DNA of 64,000 nucleotides from Carboxylicivirga sediminis. Lineage in GTDB: Bacteria > Bacteroidota > Bacteroidia > Bacteroidales > Marinilabiliaceae. The stretch is from positions 62,001 through 126,000 of the forward strand of contig NZ_JAGTAR010000002.1 in assembly GCF_018156225.1 (NCBI RefSeq). The letters run 5' to 3'. The notes beneath the pieces are model-generated. The model did not search any database, had not been told where the DNA came from, and worked only from the letters and a program-made list of their open reading frames with translations. Position 1 is the stretch's first letter, and every line of letters starts with the position of its first letter. Positions 1 to 10,059 of this stretch are shown here, in pieces. The position numbers and the translations under genes are program-made.

Positions 1-492
1 TACCTGACAGCCGACCGCGTTGACCTGGAGTTTGACATGCCACTGGCCGAGATTGTATTTGATTTCTACGATAAGCTGAAAAGTATTTCGAAAGGTTACG
101 CCTCGTTTGATTACCATCCGATTGAGTTTAGGGCTGCTAAACTGGTGCGACTGGATATTCTGTTGAATGGTGAAAGTGTGGATGCCCTGTCATCGTTGAT
201 ACACTTTGACAATGCCCAGGTATTTGGTCGTCGTATGTGTGAAAAGCTGAAAGAGCTTATCCCGCGTCAGCAGTTCGACATTGCCATACAGGCCGCAATT
301 GGTGCCAAGGTGATTGCTCGTGAGACCGTCAAAGCCGTTCGTAAGGATGTTACTGCCAAATGTTATGGTGGTGATATCTCGCGTAAGCGTAAGCTGCTGG
401 AGAAGCAAAAGAAAGGTAAGAAGCGTATGAAGCAGGTAGGTAATGTGGAAGTACCACAAAAAGCCTTCCTGGCAGTATTGAAGCTGGATTAA
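1..492 (+). CDS. lepA: Elongation factor 4 (LepA), C-terminal part
   Basis: The open frame runs in from the left edge, so only about 163 C-terminal residues are visible. They match the C-terminal domain of the ribosomal back-translocase LepA: the stretch around [16 protein letters not shown], then GYASFDY, then the basic tail [20 protein letters not shown], which in this GTPase contacts the ribosome and tRNA. The GTPase domains lie outside the window. Reading from base 1 gives [16 protein letters not shown], so the ATG at 37 is internal and not the start. A strong hairpin terminator follows 36 bases after the stop. Identification is from family knowledge of the conserved tail. Confidence 0.95.
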   Translation, partial: YLTADRVDLEFDMPLAEIVFDFYDKLKSISKGYASFDYHPIEFRAAKLVRLDILLNGESVDALSSLIHFDNAQVFGRRMCEKLKELIPRQQFDIAIQAAIGAKVIARETVKAVRKDVTAKCYGGDISRKRKLLEKQKKGKKRMKQVGNVEVPQKAFLAVLKLD

Positions 493-527
493 AAAAAGCT
501 CCCTGTTGGGAGATGGAAATAACTCGG

Positions 528-558
528 GCTCGCTTAACTTGTTAAGCGGGCTTTTTTT
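528..558 (+). terminator. Rho-independent terminator of lepA
   Basis: An 11-base stem (528-538 with 541-551, one G-T wobble) is followed by a run of T residues. It lies 36 bases downstream of the lepA stop. Confidence 0.85.
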
Positions 559-632
559 TATACCACCTAATGACAGTCACACCCCTACTACAAGTAATTC
601 ACCTACAGAATGAATAACCCTCCATCTTCTAA

Positions 633-666
633 CAAAAAAAAAGCGGATGCTTTTCAACATCCGCTT
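633..666 (-). terminator. Terminator of aspartate ammonia-lyase gene
   Basis: A 9-base perfect stem (641-649 with 658-666) is followed on the minus strand by a run of about nine T residues. It sits 25 bases after the aspA stop and faces the lepA terminator, so the two convergent genes have separate terminators. Confidence 0.85.
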
Positions 667-690
667 TCTCAAATTAACTAATCAATATAA

Positions 691-2097
691 TTATTGGCAT
701 GTACGTTTAGCCGGGCCAATCATATTTTCCGGCTTCAATATTTCTTTTAGTTCTTCCTCTGATAGAATACCTTCCTCCAGCACAATCTCATAAACACCTT
801 TACCCGTTTTTAAAGCCTCCTTGGCAATGCGTGTACTGTTTTTGTAACCAATATGAGGATTTAAGGCGGTGACAATACCTATGCTCTTTAGCACCATATT
901 TTCGCAAACATCTTCGTTGGCCGTAATGCCATCAATGCATTTAAGGCGCAAGGTATCCATGCCTCGCATTAAAAACTGGATAGACTCTAATATGCTATGA
1001 GCCAACACCGGCTCCATTACATTCAGTTGAAGCTGTCCGGCCTCGGCAGCAAAGGTCACTGTCAAATCGTTACCTATCACCTTAAAGCAAATCTGGTTCA
1101 TCACCTCAGGTATCACCGGATTAACCTTACCTGGCATAATAGACGAGCCAGGCTGCATCGGCGGCAGGTTGATCTCGTTTAAACCAGCGCGTGGTCCTGA
1201 CGATAATAAACGGAGGTCGTTACAGATTTTTGATACCTTAACAGCCATTCGCTTCAAAGCCGATGAGTAGATAACATATGAACCGGTATCAGGCGTTGCC
1301 TCAACCAAATCAGTCGCTAGTACTATAGGGTAGCCCGTTATCTCACACAAGTACTTCACACATGCTTCAGAATAGCCTTCCACTGAATTGATGCCAGTAC
1401 CGATAGCTGTGGCACCCATATTCACCTCTCTAAACAGGTTGGCATTCTGCGTAAGTCGTTCAATCTCTTCGCTCAGGGTCATGGCATAGGCACAAAACTC
1501 CTGTCCCAAAGTCATAGGCACAGCATCCTGCAGCTGTGTACGGCCCATCTTAATGATATTTGCAAATTTATTCCCTTTCTTCTTGAAGGCATCGACCAAC
1601 TGTTGCAAATGCTCAATCAGAATGTAATTCATTTTAATGAGCGATAGCTTAATGGCGGTCGGATAGGCATCATTGGTTGATTGCGACAGATTTACCACAT
1701 CGTTGGGTGAGCAATGCTCATACTGCCCCTTTTCGTAACCCATTAATTCCAATGCCCGATTGGCGATAACCTCATTAGCATTCATATTGGTGCTGGTGCC
1801 AGCGCCTCCCTGTATCATGTCAATGGGAAACTCCTTGTCAAACTTGCCTTCCATAACCTCTTTACAAGCCTGTACAACGGCACTTTTCACCTTATCATCC
1901 ACCAAACCCATTTCGTGATTGGCTTTGATAGCTGCCATTTTAACAACCCCAAGGGCCCATATAAAATGACGATATTGGCTCAGACGAGCCGTAGATATAT
2001 TAAAATTTTCGACGGCACGTTGCGTTTGCACTCCATAATATGCATCAACGGGAACTTGTAATTCTCCTAGTAAATCGCTTTCGATACGTGTTGCCAT
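691..2097 (-). CDS. aspA: Aspartate ammonia-lyase (aspartase)
   Basis: A 468-residue cytoplasmic enzyme of the fumarase/aspartase superfamily that interconverts L-aspartate with fumarate and ammonia. The superfamily signature GSSIMPGKVNPV is at residues 317-328 and holds the catalytic serine loop; GATAIGTGIN and SQSTNDAYPTA are further conserved blocks. The start MATRIESDLLGELQVP and the length are typical of AspA rather than FumC. It is monocistronic in this window, with its own terminator. It fits with the peptidases and the alanine dehydrogenase-like gene in an amino-acid-catabolic lifestyle. Fumarase activity cannot be fully excluded from sequence alone. Confidence 0.93.
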   Translation of the reverse strand: MATRIESDLLGELQVPVDAYYGVQTQRAVENFNISTARLSQYRHFIWALGVVKMAAIKANHEMGLVDDKVKSAVVQACKEVMEGKFDKEFPIDMIQGGAGTSTNMNANEVIANRALELMGYEKGQYEHCSPNDVVNLSQSTNDAYPTAIKLSLIKMNYILIEHLQQLVDAFKKKGNKFANIIKMGRTQLQDAVPMTLGQEFCAYAMTLSEEIERLTQNANLFREVNMGATAIGTGINSVEGYSEACVKYLCEITGYPIVLATDLVEATPDTGSYVIYSSALKRMAVKVSKICNDLRLLSSGPRAGLNEINLPPMQPGSSIMPGKVNPVIPEVMNQICFKVIGNDLTVTFAAEAGQLQLNVMEPVLAHSILESIQFLMRGMDTLRLKCIDGITANEDVCENMVLKSIGIVTALNPHIGYKNSTRIAKEALKTGKGVYEIVLEEGILSEEELKEILKPENMIGPAKRTCQ

Positions 2098-2426
2098 AAT
2101 AAATGGTTTTAATTTGTTTGTCGTACAAATGTTGATGTTTTTTCATATCAGAAACATGTCATTCGTCACTTTCAAATTAGGGGGTGTAACACCTCAAAAC
2201 CATTTTAATAGCCAACCAGCCCCTTTTTAATTAAACTCACATGCCAGATTTCAGGCCATAGCCGAAAGATGACCTTTTATTATCTTTCACTTACAATTTG
2301 TAAGTTGAAATAAAATTTAGTGCTTATCTAATTTAGATTGCATATAAACAAAGTAACTCTAGAAGGCTTTATGTCAACAAAAAAAGGAGCCCGAAGGCTC
2401 CTTTTAAAGTATATTGAATGTGATAA
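2098..2426. other. Intergenic region between aspA and susD
   Basis: This 329-base AT-rich gap holds the susD terminator at its right end and presumably the aspA promoter near 2100-2200. The best promoter-like candidate on the minus strand misses the TAnnTTTG consensus, so I do not call one. No coding potential or RNA gene is apparent. Confidence 0.5.
2378..2405 (-). terminator. Terminator of the SusC/SusD unit
   Basis: A perfect 10-base stem (2382-2391 with 2396-2405) with a four-base loop precedes a T run on the minus strand, 22 bases after the susD stop. It closes the sigma factor-FecR-SusC-SusD run. Confidence 0.85.
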
Positions 2427-4331
2427 TTATTTACTAATCCACATTTTGGTTGAAATGAAGTTATCCCCATCATTTCCGTAGGTTGCCTGACGCTCCATAG
2501 CTGCGTTGATATTAGCCGTATTATTCATACGCTCCCTATCCGGGTAATCTAAACGACGAGGGCGAACACCACCTGTAATACCACCATTATGGAATGGAGT
2601 TGAGAAGAAGGCATCAGGAGTTTGCTCTACACCAGGAAGAGCGTCCTTGATGTTATCCCACTGATATTCTGGCAACTCAATATTTCTGTCATAAGGTATG
2701 CCAACAGGTGTTACCGAAACAAGCGTACGGTTCCATAACGCAAATGCCTCATAACCGTTCAGGAATAATGACTTCCAACGCTCCAGCTGAATAGTTTCAA
2801 CAGTAGCAGCTCCCAGATTAGCAATGTAATCAGCAGCCATTTCTTCGTAGGTACGAGTATCACCGCTTGTTGCAGCATATTTGCTCATATAAGTTTCAGG
2901 TGAAGCACTTTCATTATACAAAGCTGGATATTTGCTGATGTTTAGTTCAACAGCCTTTGCTAAGTTTGTTGCAGCATCACCAGGCACGGTCCATCCTTTA
3001 GCAGCCGCTTCAGCAAGGATGAAATAAGTTTCATCACCTGTGAAGAAAATACTAGGTGCAGTGCGTGAACCAACTGTTTCAGGGTTGACAGCACACAAGG
3101 TACGATACTGTGCGTAATCTGCGTCGTAAGTATATGTGTAAAGCACGTTATCGCCGTCTTTTACTTCTACTTCATCACCAAGGCTACCTGCCGACACGAA
3201 ATAGTCAGTAAATACCTGAACACCTTCTACTTTCATCAAACCTCTCACCGAGAATGATTCATCAGCACCACCTTTTTCAGGATTGAACACAACTGGCTTC
3301 CATGCCTCTCCCGGACGAGCTGCCTCTTCGAAAGGATTGAAGTGTGTTTGACCTGTCCATGCTATGAACTCACCATCCTGGTTTACAACCTGACAAGCTG
3401 TATAGAACAGACGCGGATCTTCATTTTGCTGTGCCAAACGTAAGTATTCCTCACCAACATAAGCATAGGCAAAACCACCTACTTTACCGTTGATAGCAGA
3501 ACCGGCTCCATTTTCATGAATACCCCAAGGACCACCATTAGTACTGTGTTTCAATAGTGCAGCTCCCTCATCAACAGTTACGCCTGTAATAAAGCCAGCT
3601 GAATGTGCTGCTGCTTCTTCTACTACTTCTTTTGCCCATGCAGGATCCGCATTTGAAGCGCGCATACCAATGCGTAACAATAATGAATTAGCTAATTTTG
3701 CCCAGCTTTTACGTCTTGAATCATTGTCTAAATGTCCATAAATCAAGTCGTGGCTGCCAAAAGAATCACCATTGTCTGATAACAAGGTCTGTCTTGCAGC
3801 TCTTAACTTTTCAACCATTCCCTTATAAACATCTTCCTGAGTGTCATAAGCCGGATAGTAATTCAACTCATTGAATCCAAGACCACCTTCACTATAAGGA
3901 ATATCACCATATAAATCGGTTAAACGCTGAGCAGCTAATTGAAGCACAATATCAGTCTGAGCTAACATAACAGCATTTGAACCATCTTCATCTTTTTCAT
4001 TCAGGGTACGTTGCATATCCCTGGCATCTTTAACTACATTGGTATAAATAGCCGACCATTTAGCTTCTGAGAAACCATCAGAAAGTCCAAATGACTGCCC
4101 GGTGCGATAGCCACATTGGGTAATCCCCGAGATTGGACCTGTCATAATCAGGTTACCCCTCCATTCTTCATGTCCATTACCTGCATACATCAGCTGGATT
4201 TTGCCAAACTGAAAGCCGGCATCTAAATCCGTAACTCGGTTAGGATTGTCATTAATCGTCTCGAATTCATCGGTACAGGCACTAAACATTGTTAGCACTG
4301 CAGCGAATAATAATATATTTAGCTTCTTCAT
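2427..4331 (-). CDS. SusD/RagB-family nutrient-binding outer-membrane lipoprotein
   Basis: A 634-residue surface lipoprotein expected to cap the neighbouring SusC channel and bind its substrate. The signal peptide ends in the lipobox MFSAC, with acylated Cys19. The early block YGDIPYSEG is typical of the SusD-like_2 subgroup. It starts 5 bases downstream of the susC stop, so the two are cotranscribed and probably coupled. It ends at a strong terminator. No glycoside hydrolase, lyase or peptidase is next to it, so the substrate is not predictable; this subgroup is found with glycan and with other importers. Confidence 0.92.
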   Translation of the reverse strand: MKKLNILLFAAVLTMFSACTDEFETINDNPNRVTDLDAGFQFGKIQLMYAGNGHEEWRGNLIMTGPISGITQCGYRTGQSFGLSDGFSEAKWSAIYTNVVKDARDMQRTLNEKDEDGSNAVMLAQTDIVLQLAAQRLTDLYGDIPYSEGGLGFNELNYYPAYDTQEDVYKGMVEKLRAARQTLLSDNGDSFGSHDLIYGHLDNDSRRKSWAKLANSLLLRIGMRASNADPAWAKEVVEEAAAHSAGFITGVTVDEGAALLKHSTNGGPWGIHENGAGSAINGKVGGFAYAYVGEEYLRLAQQNEDPRLFYTACQVVNQDGEFIAWTGQTHFNPFEEAARPGEAWKPVVFNPEKGGADESFSVRGLMKVEGVQVFTDYFVSAGSLGDEVEVKDGDNVLYTYTYDADYAQYRTLCAVNPETVGSRTAPSIFFTGDETYFILAEAAAKGWTVPGDAATNLAKAVELNISKYPALYNESASPETYMSKYAATSGDTRTYEEMAADYIANLGAATVETIQLERWKSLFLNGYEAFALWNRTLVSVTPVGIPYDRNIELPEYQWDNIKDALPGVEQTPDAFFSTPFHNGGITGGVRPRRLDYPDRERMNNTANINAAMERQATYGNDGDNFISTKMWISK

Positions 4332-4336
4332 CTTTA

Positions 4337-7300
4337 TTAAAATTTCACGTTAACATTGAAACCAAAGCTTGCCGGCAACGCCATGTTACCATACTCAATA
4401 CCCTGACCTCCGTTACTAATTGAGTAAGTTGACTGAGGATCGATATTATCGGTTGAACGATACAGGTAACCAAGGTTTTTACCGAATAAGCCTAAACTTG
4501 CACCTTTAAAGTATTTGGCATCTTTAAATAACTGATTTGGCAGACGGTATGACAGGCTGATTTCACGCAATGATACGTAAGATGCATCATAAACAAATAA
4601 CTCATCAACAGACGCCAGTGCACCATACAATTCTTCAGGACGGGCAGTTGTCCCCTGGCCTTCTAACTCTGAAGGATACCACACTTCACCAGCTACGTAC
4701 TCACTTCTTCCCAGAGTATTTTCGTGCTTTCCACTTGCATAAGCAGAAGCTTCTGTTGCTGAATACACTTCACCGCCAAACTTAGAATCTAGCAATACAT
4801 TCAGAGTAAATTGCTTATAAGTAAGAGTGTTGCTCCAACCCAGCATCACAGGATGGTAGGCGCCTCCTAGCTTTGTATACTCATTAGTTGCCTGTGGTAA
4901 GCCATTATCACCGATAATGATCTTTCCATCGTCACCGCGCTGGAATTCTCTACCCATAATTGTTCCGTACTCTTCTCCTACAGCTGCAATTACGTTAACA
5001 CCAGCACCTGTCATCAGGTTAAGCTGAGTTACATCTTCAGCCAACTCTTTCACTTCGTTGATGTTATAAGAGAAGTTAACCGATGTATTCCATGAGAAGC
5101 TGGCGTTGCGATATGGTGTTGCATACAATACAACTTCCCAACCTTTGTTTTCAATTGAACCAGAGTTAACAATCGCCTGGTTATAGCCTGAAGTATTTGA
5201 TACATCAATTGGCATAATCTGATCATCAGCAACCGAATTATAATAAGTTACATCTAATCCAAGACGGTTATTCAGGAACTTAATGTCTGCACCCACTTCG
5301 TATGAAGTCATAATAGAAGGCTTCAATGTTGCGTTAGGAATCGTACTTCCGTCAACACCTCCAACAACTATATTACCACCTCCCCAGTTTGGATGTGTAT
5401 TGTCATCCAGCTTATACTGTAAAGCCAGTTGGTAAGGATCAGTATCTGAACCAACTTGTGCCCATGAACCACGTACTTTGGCAAAAGTAATCCAGCTAGG
5501 CATATCAACTACTTCTGATACAATGAAAGATGTACTTACAGATGGGTAGAAGTATGAGTTATTATCTGATGGAAGCGTTGATGACCAGTCATTACGGGCT
5601 GATAGGTCAACATATAACATGCTACCATAGCGGAATTGAGCAGTACTATACACTGAATTGATACGCTTGCGGCTATAATCAACTGCTTGTGTATTGTCTT
5701 TACCAAATCCTGGACGCTGTAAATCTGGCACTGAGAATCCAATCGAATAGACACTTAATCCTTCGTATTCACGATCCATTCGTGAGGCACCTGCATTCAC
5801 CGTTAAACCAAACTTATCAGTAAAGTTACGGTCATAGTTAAGGATGAAGTCATAGTTCGATTCCACTTCATCAGCTTTCATCATGCTACCACGTCCATCC
5901 TCATAATAAGGAGTTCCAATTGGGTAAATAGACTCATTAGCAAAGAATGTCATATCACTACCCGCCCTTAATTGAGCATTCAAGTGGTCGGTAATGTGCA
6001 ACTTGGCATTCACTAACGACATTACTCGTTTCTTTCTGTAGTTGTGATCAATCTCATTGGTTGTCCAGTAGATGTTGCTGTTACCGTTAACACCTAATCC
6101 AACAGGTAAACCTGTAACAGGATCTTTATAATTCTTAAGGTCGCTCAATGAAACGTTGTTTGGTACACCCAATAATTGCGATGTAGGGTTAAATGGTGTT
6201 GCACCCATCATGGCATTTTGAGAATCCTCATCCGTATAAGCAATCTTAGCATTAATCTCTAAACGATCATTAAAGGCTTTGGTACCACCTGACACGTTAA
6301 ATGTATTACGGTCATATGAAGTTCCAGGAACCAAACCGTTATTGGTTGTGTTTGAGTATGACAAACGTAAGTTGGCTTTCTCTGTGTTGTGATTAACAGC
6401 TACTGAGTTAGTCCAGGTCATACCTGTATCAAAGAAGTTACGTTCGTTATCATGGAACTTATAGTCACGCTGCTCACCACGGTAGTTTACATACGAATCA
6501 ACATCGCTGTATTTTGAACCCCACATAGAAGTTTGCTCACGGCCGGCTTCTGCAGTTTGCGGAGCCATACCGTTTGTACCCTGACCATATACTTCTTGCC
6601 AGTTAGAGTAGATACGTGCTTTGTCAAATGTCATGTTTGAGTTAAAGTCAACAGTTGTACCCTGCTCACCTTTACCTGACTTAGTAGTAACCAATACAAC
6701 ACCATTGATGGCACGAGAACCATATAATGCTGTTGCAGCAGGTCCTTTAAGTACAGAGATGTTTTCAATATCATCAGCTGCGATACCAGACAAACCGTTA
6801 CCTGAGTCAACACCACCGTTATCTTTATCATCAGCGTTAGAGAACTGTGTATTTGAAATAGGCACACCGTCTACTACATACAATGGCTCGTTAGAGCCTG
6901 ATAACACTGCAGCACCACGAATCAATACTGAAGATGAACCACCAGCACCCTGTGAAGACGTGTTGATTTGTACACCAGCCATACGTCCAGATAGTGCTCC
7001 CATTGGGTTAGCATCTTTCATATTTTCAAAAGCTTCCTCACCGACTTCAACAGCTGAGTATCCAAGGGCTTTCTTCTCACGCTTAATACCAAGAGCTGTA
7101 ACAACCACTTCATCAACGTTCATTACATCTTCCTGCATGGTCACATCGTAAGAAGCTCCGGAAACCACGGCAACCTCTTGTGAGGCAAAACCGATAAATG
7201 AATAAACAATAGTACTGTTAGCTGGCACTTCTAGGGAGAACTGTCCATCTAAGTTAGTGATAGTACCAATTGTAGTACCCTTTACGGCTACGTTAACACC

Positions 7301-7738
7301 CGGGATACCCATTCCGAACTGGTCAACAACTGTACCGCTTATTTTAACTTTATCTTCCTGTGTATTAGCAGCAGCTTTGAACTCCTCTGCCAAGATGACA
7401 ACCTGGTTGTCGTACATTTTGAATGTAGCGTTTTCAAGTACCTCATTCAATACTTTTTCTACACTTTCATTGATGGCATCAACAGATACTGTTTGATTAA
7501 CATCTACCTGCTCTTCGTTATACACAAAAACCATATCACTCTGTGCTTCAATCGCTTTTAAGCACTCCTGAAGTGTTACTCCCTTCAATTTAAGGTTGAC
7601 CTTTTGCTCTTTCAGCCGGCTGGATGCGAATGCATCATTAGAACCAAAAACCATGATTAAACAGGCAATTAAACCTGCTTTAATCAAATTTTTTGTTCTT
7701 ACCGGAAAGAAAGATTTCCATTTCCCAGTGAAATTCAT
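4337..7738 (-). CDS. SusC/RagA-family TonB-dependent receptor with signalling domain
   Basis: A 1133-residue outer-membrane importer. In order: signal peptide to about residue 39; an STN (secretin/TonB short N-terminal) domain at about 45-117; a carboxypeptidase-like regulatory domain at about 131-205; a TonB-box region DEVVVTALG near 209-217; a plug with the SusC motif EPLYVVDGVPISN and the block GPAATALYGSRAINGVV; then a 22-strand barrel ending in aromatic F. The STN domain is the part that in FecA-type transducers contacts FecR in the periplasm. Here fecR and an ECF sigma gene lie immediately upstream, so substrate binding probably induces the operon. The gap to fecR is 68 bases. Confidence 0.95.
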   Translation of the reverse strand: MNFTGKWKSFFPVRTKNLIKAGLIACLIMVFGSNDAFASSRLKEQKVNLKLKGVTLQECLKAIEAQSDMVFVYNEEQVDVNQTVSVDAINESVEKVLNEVLENATFKMYDNQVVILAEEFKAAANTQEDKVKISGTVVDQFGMGIPGVNVAVKGTTIGTITNLDGQFSLEVPANSTIVYSFIGFASQEVAVVSGASYDVTMQEDVMNVDEVVVTALGIKREKKALGYSAVEVGEEAFENMKDANPMGALSGRMAGVQINTSSQGAGGSSSVLIRGAAVLSGSNEPLYVVDGVPISNTQFSNADDKDNGGVDSGNGLSGIAADDIENISVLKGPAATALYGSRAINGVVLVTTKSGKGEQGTTVDFNSNMTFDKARIYSNWQEVYGQGTNGMAPQTAEAGREQTSMWGSKYSDVDSYVNYRGEQRDYKFHDNERNFFDTGMTWTNSVAVNHNTEKANLRLSYSNTTNNGLVPGTSYDRNTFNVSGGTKAFNDRLEINAKIAYTDEDSQNAMMGATPFNPTSQLLGVPNNVSLSDLKNYKDPVTGLPVGLGVNGNSNIYWTTNEIDHNYRKKRVMSLVNAKLHITDHLNAQLRAGSDMTFFANESIYPIGTPYYEDGRGSMMKADEVESNYDFILNYDRNFTDKFGLTVNAGASRMDREYEGLSVYSIGFSVPDLQRPGFGKDNTQAVDYSRKRINSVYSTAQFRYGSMLYVDLSARNDWSSTLPSDNNSYFYPSVSTSFIVSEVVDMPSWITFAKVRGSWAQVGSDTDPYQLALQYKLDDNTHPNWGGGNIVVGGVDGSTIPNATLKPSIMTSYEVGADIKFLNNRLGLDVTYYNSVADDQIMPIDVSNTSGYNQAIVNSGSIENKGWEVVLYATPYRNASFSWNTSVNFSYNINEVKELAEDVTQLNLMTGAGVNVIAAVGEEYGTIMGREFQRGDDGKIIIGDNGLPQATNEYTKLGGAYHPVMLGWSNTLTYKQFTLNVLLDSKFGGEVYSATEASAYASGKHENTLGRSEYVAGEVWYPSELEGQGTTARPEELYGALASVDELFVYDASYVSLREISLSYRLPNQLFKDAKYFKGASLGLFGKNLGYLYRSTDNIDPQSTYSISNGGQGIEYGNMALPASFGFNVNVKF

Positions 7739-7806
7739 AAATTTGATGTTTAATTAAATGATTAAAAAATATTTAAGAGGGTGAGTTTTTGACCGAGCGC
7801 ACCCTT

Positions 7807-8982
7807 TTATTGTTTTTCAAATACTACTTTATCTGCTACAATCCTGTAAGTCATTCCTGTTAAATCACACAAAGCTGAATATACCTGCTCAGGATCTTCA
7901 TCTAATAATAACTTACCTGACAGTTGAGTTGGTACATTTATCAGTTCATGACTGATTACTAACTCACTATGATAAAATTGTTCTATCTGCTCAATTAATT
8001 TGCCCAAGCGGTTTTTATCCAGCATCAGGTAACCATCTTTCCACGACGTGTAAAAAGCGGTATTAACATTGGTTACATGCATCCTATCCTGCTTTGCTAG
8101 AAACTGGCTTTTTTGACCGGGTTTCAGAATCACCTTTTGCTTATTCAAAAGGGTCTTCTTTTCAACCTGTAACGATCCTTCTACCAGCACTGCGCTTACT
8201 GATGTACTATTGGGAAGTGATTGAATATTAAATGAGGTTCCCAGTACTGTGTAAACCATCTCATCAGTAATGACTTTAAATGGTTGATCGGCGTTATGAG
8301 ACACATCGAAAAAAGCCTCGCCTATTAACACAACCTCTCTGTTTGGCTGCTTATTGAAGTGATCAGGAAATACAAAGCGGCTACCGGCATTAAGCCACAC
8401 TTTGGTGCCATCTGCCAATAATAATTCAGCGGTTTTACCGTATGGCACAATAATCTGATTGATACCTGGCTTGGAGCTTTCGGCATCACCAATTTCCTCT
8501 ACTACTTGCTTATCTTCCAGCAGGATTTGCTTCCCTTGCTCATCTACTTCAACCACTGAGTGTGAAGTTTCGAGCGTAATTTGCTCGCCGTCCGATAGGT
8601 TGATGGTCGTCTTTTCAGGCACTTCCGCAGCACTAGCTTCGGCCAAAATAGTCGAATAGTTGTCTTGAATATTGCTCATCAGATGAATAGAAACACCAAC
8701 TACCAAAGAAATAGATGCTGCAATTGAAATAAATCCAAGCAAGCGTTTACCTTTCTTATTTGGCTTAACAGCATTGCCATATTTCTGCTCAAACTTTAAC
8801 CAGTCGGCATTAGCCAAAGATTGCTGTTTCTGCTTACACTCTTGTTTAAGCTTAGTAAAAGCAACTTTGTTGGTTTCCGACTCATTAAGCCAGACATGAA
8901 TAGCTGCTATCTCTTCGATTGATGCAGTACCATCGATATACTTTCCAACAAGCGTTTTTATATGTAGTAGATTATTATTCAT
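7807..8982 (-). CDS. FecR-family anti-sigma factor
   Basis: A 391-residue inner-membrane regulator. The cytoplasmic N-terminal part (about 1-80) should hold the ECF sigma factor. One membrane helix lies at about 81-101. The periplasmic FecR domain (about 176-275, with DGTKVWLNAGSRFVFP and GEAFFDVSHN) is followed by a C-terminal DUF4974-like STN-fold segment (about 318-388) with SGKLLLDEDPEQV. In family members the periplasmic part senses the loaded SusC through its STN domain. The gene lies between the sigma factor and susC, the standard order for Bacteroidota transduction units. Confidence 0.94.
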   Translation of the reverse strand: MNNNLLHIKTLVGKYIDGTASIEEIAAIHVWLNESETNKVAFTKLKQECKQKQQSLANADWLKFEQKYGNAVKPNKKGKRLLGFISIAASISLVVGVSIHLMSNIQDNYSTILAEASAAEVPEKTTINLSDGEQITLETSHSVVEVDEQGKQILLEDKQVVEEIGDAESSKPGINQIIVPYGKTAELLLADGTKVWLNAGSRFVFPDHFNKQPNREVVLIGEAFFDVSHNADQPFKVITDEMVYTVLGTSFNIQSLPNSTSVSAVLVEGSLQVEKKTLLNKQKVILKPGQKSQFLAKQDRMHVTNVNTAFYTSWKDGYLMLDKNRLGKLIEQIEQFYHSELVISHELINVPTQLSGKLLLDEDPEQVYSALCDLTGMTYRIVADKVVFEKQ

Positions 8983-9049
8983 CTGCGTGTGCTTACACCA
9001 TTAATACAAGCTACAATGCAATACCCCACACTTTTTTTTGAAAATAAAT

Positions 9050-9637
9050 TTACGGTAACAACGCCAATACAAATATGGCTGTTTTCAGATGCTTGAGTTT
9101 TGAACGTAGTGCCCTGTTGGCGAGAGTAATATGACGTTCAACACCTTTTGTAGTAATTGCTAACTCTTTGGCAATTTCGTTATGTGAATGTCCTTCAATT
9201 TTTGACAGCTGATAGACTTCCCGGCGTTTTTCGGGTAGACTTTCAATGGCCCTTTTTATTTCAGCCCAAACATAGAAATCGTCAGCATCATTCAAGGGCA
9301 ATTCAAAATCATGTTTATACACCTTATCGATGGCCTCATAATTACTGGCAAATTCAATAAATTTCTCGTGTACCTTTTGCTGCTTTAGCTGATTGATGCA
9401 TTGATTACGAATGGCGCGATACAGCCATCCAACCAAGGTTTGCTCCTCATTAATTGCCTCGCGATTATTCCATAGCTTAAAGAACGCCTCCTGCACTATA
9501 TCTTCTGCTACATCAGACTGGTTGATAAACATAGCAGCATAATTAAGCAGACGCCTGAAATACGATTTATAAAACTCCTGGAATGCTTCAAGATTCCCTT
9601 CGCGAATCTGTTGGGCAATTTTTTTCTCTTGGATCAT
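9050..9637 (-). CDS. ECF-type RNA polymerase sigma factor (SusC-regulating type)
   Basis: A 195-residue sigma-70 family protein. Region 2 spans about residues 24-95, with DVAEDIVQEAFFKLW, the core-binding motif. Region 4 lies at about 130-185, with LPEKRREVYQLSKIEGHSHNEIA, a helix-turn-helix. The length and the pairing with FecR place it in the Bacteroides-expansion ECF group. It is expected to direct transcription of the downstream susC-susD pair when released by FecR. A TACTTTCG box about 60 bases upstream is a weak candidate promoter (seven of eight positions if the last-but-one T is relaxed). Confidence 0.93.
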   Translation of the reverse strand: MIQEKKIAQQIREGNLEAFQEFYKSYFRRLLNYAAMFINQSDVAEDIVQEAFFKLWNNREAINEEQTLVGWLYRAIRNQCINQLKQQKVHEKFIEFASNYEAIDKVYKHDFELPLNDADDFYVWAEIKRAIESLPEKRREVYQLSKIEGHSHNEIAKELAITTKGVERHITLANRALRSKLKHLKTAIFVLALLP

Positions 9638-10059
9638 ATCGCTTTTAGTAAATGCAAATAAATGTTAGCTGTGAATTTGCAAGGCTCGAAAGTAAATTAA
9701 AATGTATCCTGCAACAATGGTCAAATGTTCAGCAAGGTGGGTAAATGTGTAACCCCAAATATACACCTTGAATATCACTCACTTAGGAATACCCAAGGTC
9801 ATTTATGGTGGGGTATATGATTGGTTAATCGCATGACAAACATCAGTTAAATAACATTATTTAAGAAATAAGTCTTTCAGGCATGTCCTATTTGTATACC
9901 ATTTCACCACAACTTCTTTAACAAGAAGTAAGACTTATTTTGAAAGATTATGAATATTGATGCGCAATTAACCTTCGAAACTAATGACCACAAATGCGAT
10001 TGCAATAAAAAAGGCCCCCTGAGATAAAGGAGGCCTTACTGCTGCTCTAGTTTTTTTAT
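9638..10059. other. Intergenic region between pdxA terminator and sigma factor gene
   Basis: This 422-base region carries the pdxA terminator at its left end and the presumed sigma-factor promoter at its right end. In between is an inverted repeat, CAAGGTG at 9733-9739 against CACCTTG at 9764-9770, with an inner GGGT/ACCC pair. It could be an operator or an RNA hairpin. No open frame or known RNA is recognisable. Confidence 0.45.
10005..10036 (-). terminator. Terminator of pdxA (end of envelope/metabolism run)
   Basis: A 10-base stem (10011-10020 with 10027-10036, one wobble) with a T run on the minus strand, 24 bases after the pdxA stop. Confidence 0.8.

Noticed and set aside
6621-7151. 176-codon plus-strand frame inside susC
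   Set aside because: It is antisense to a certain coding region and its sequence is a frame shadow rich in S, T and P.
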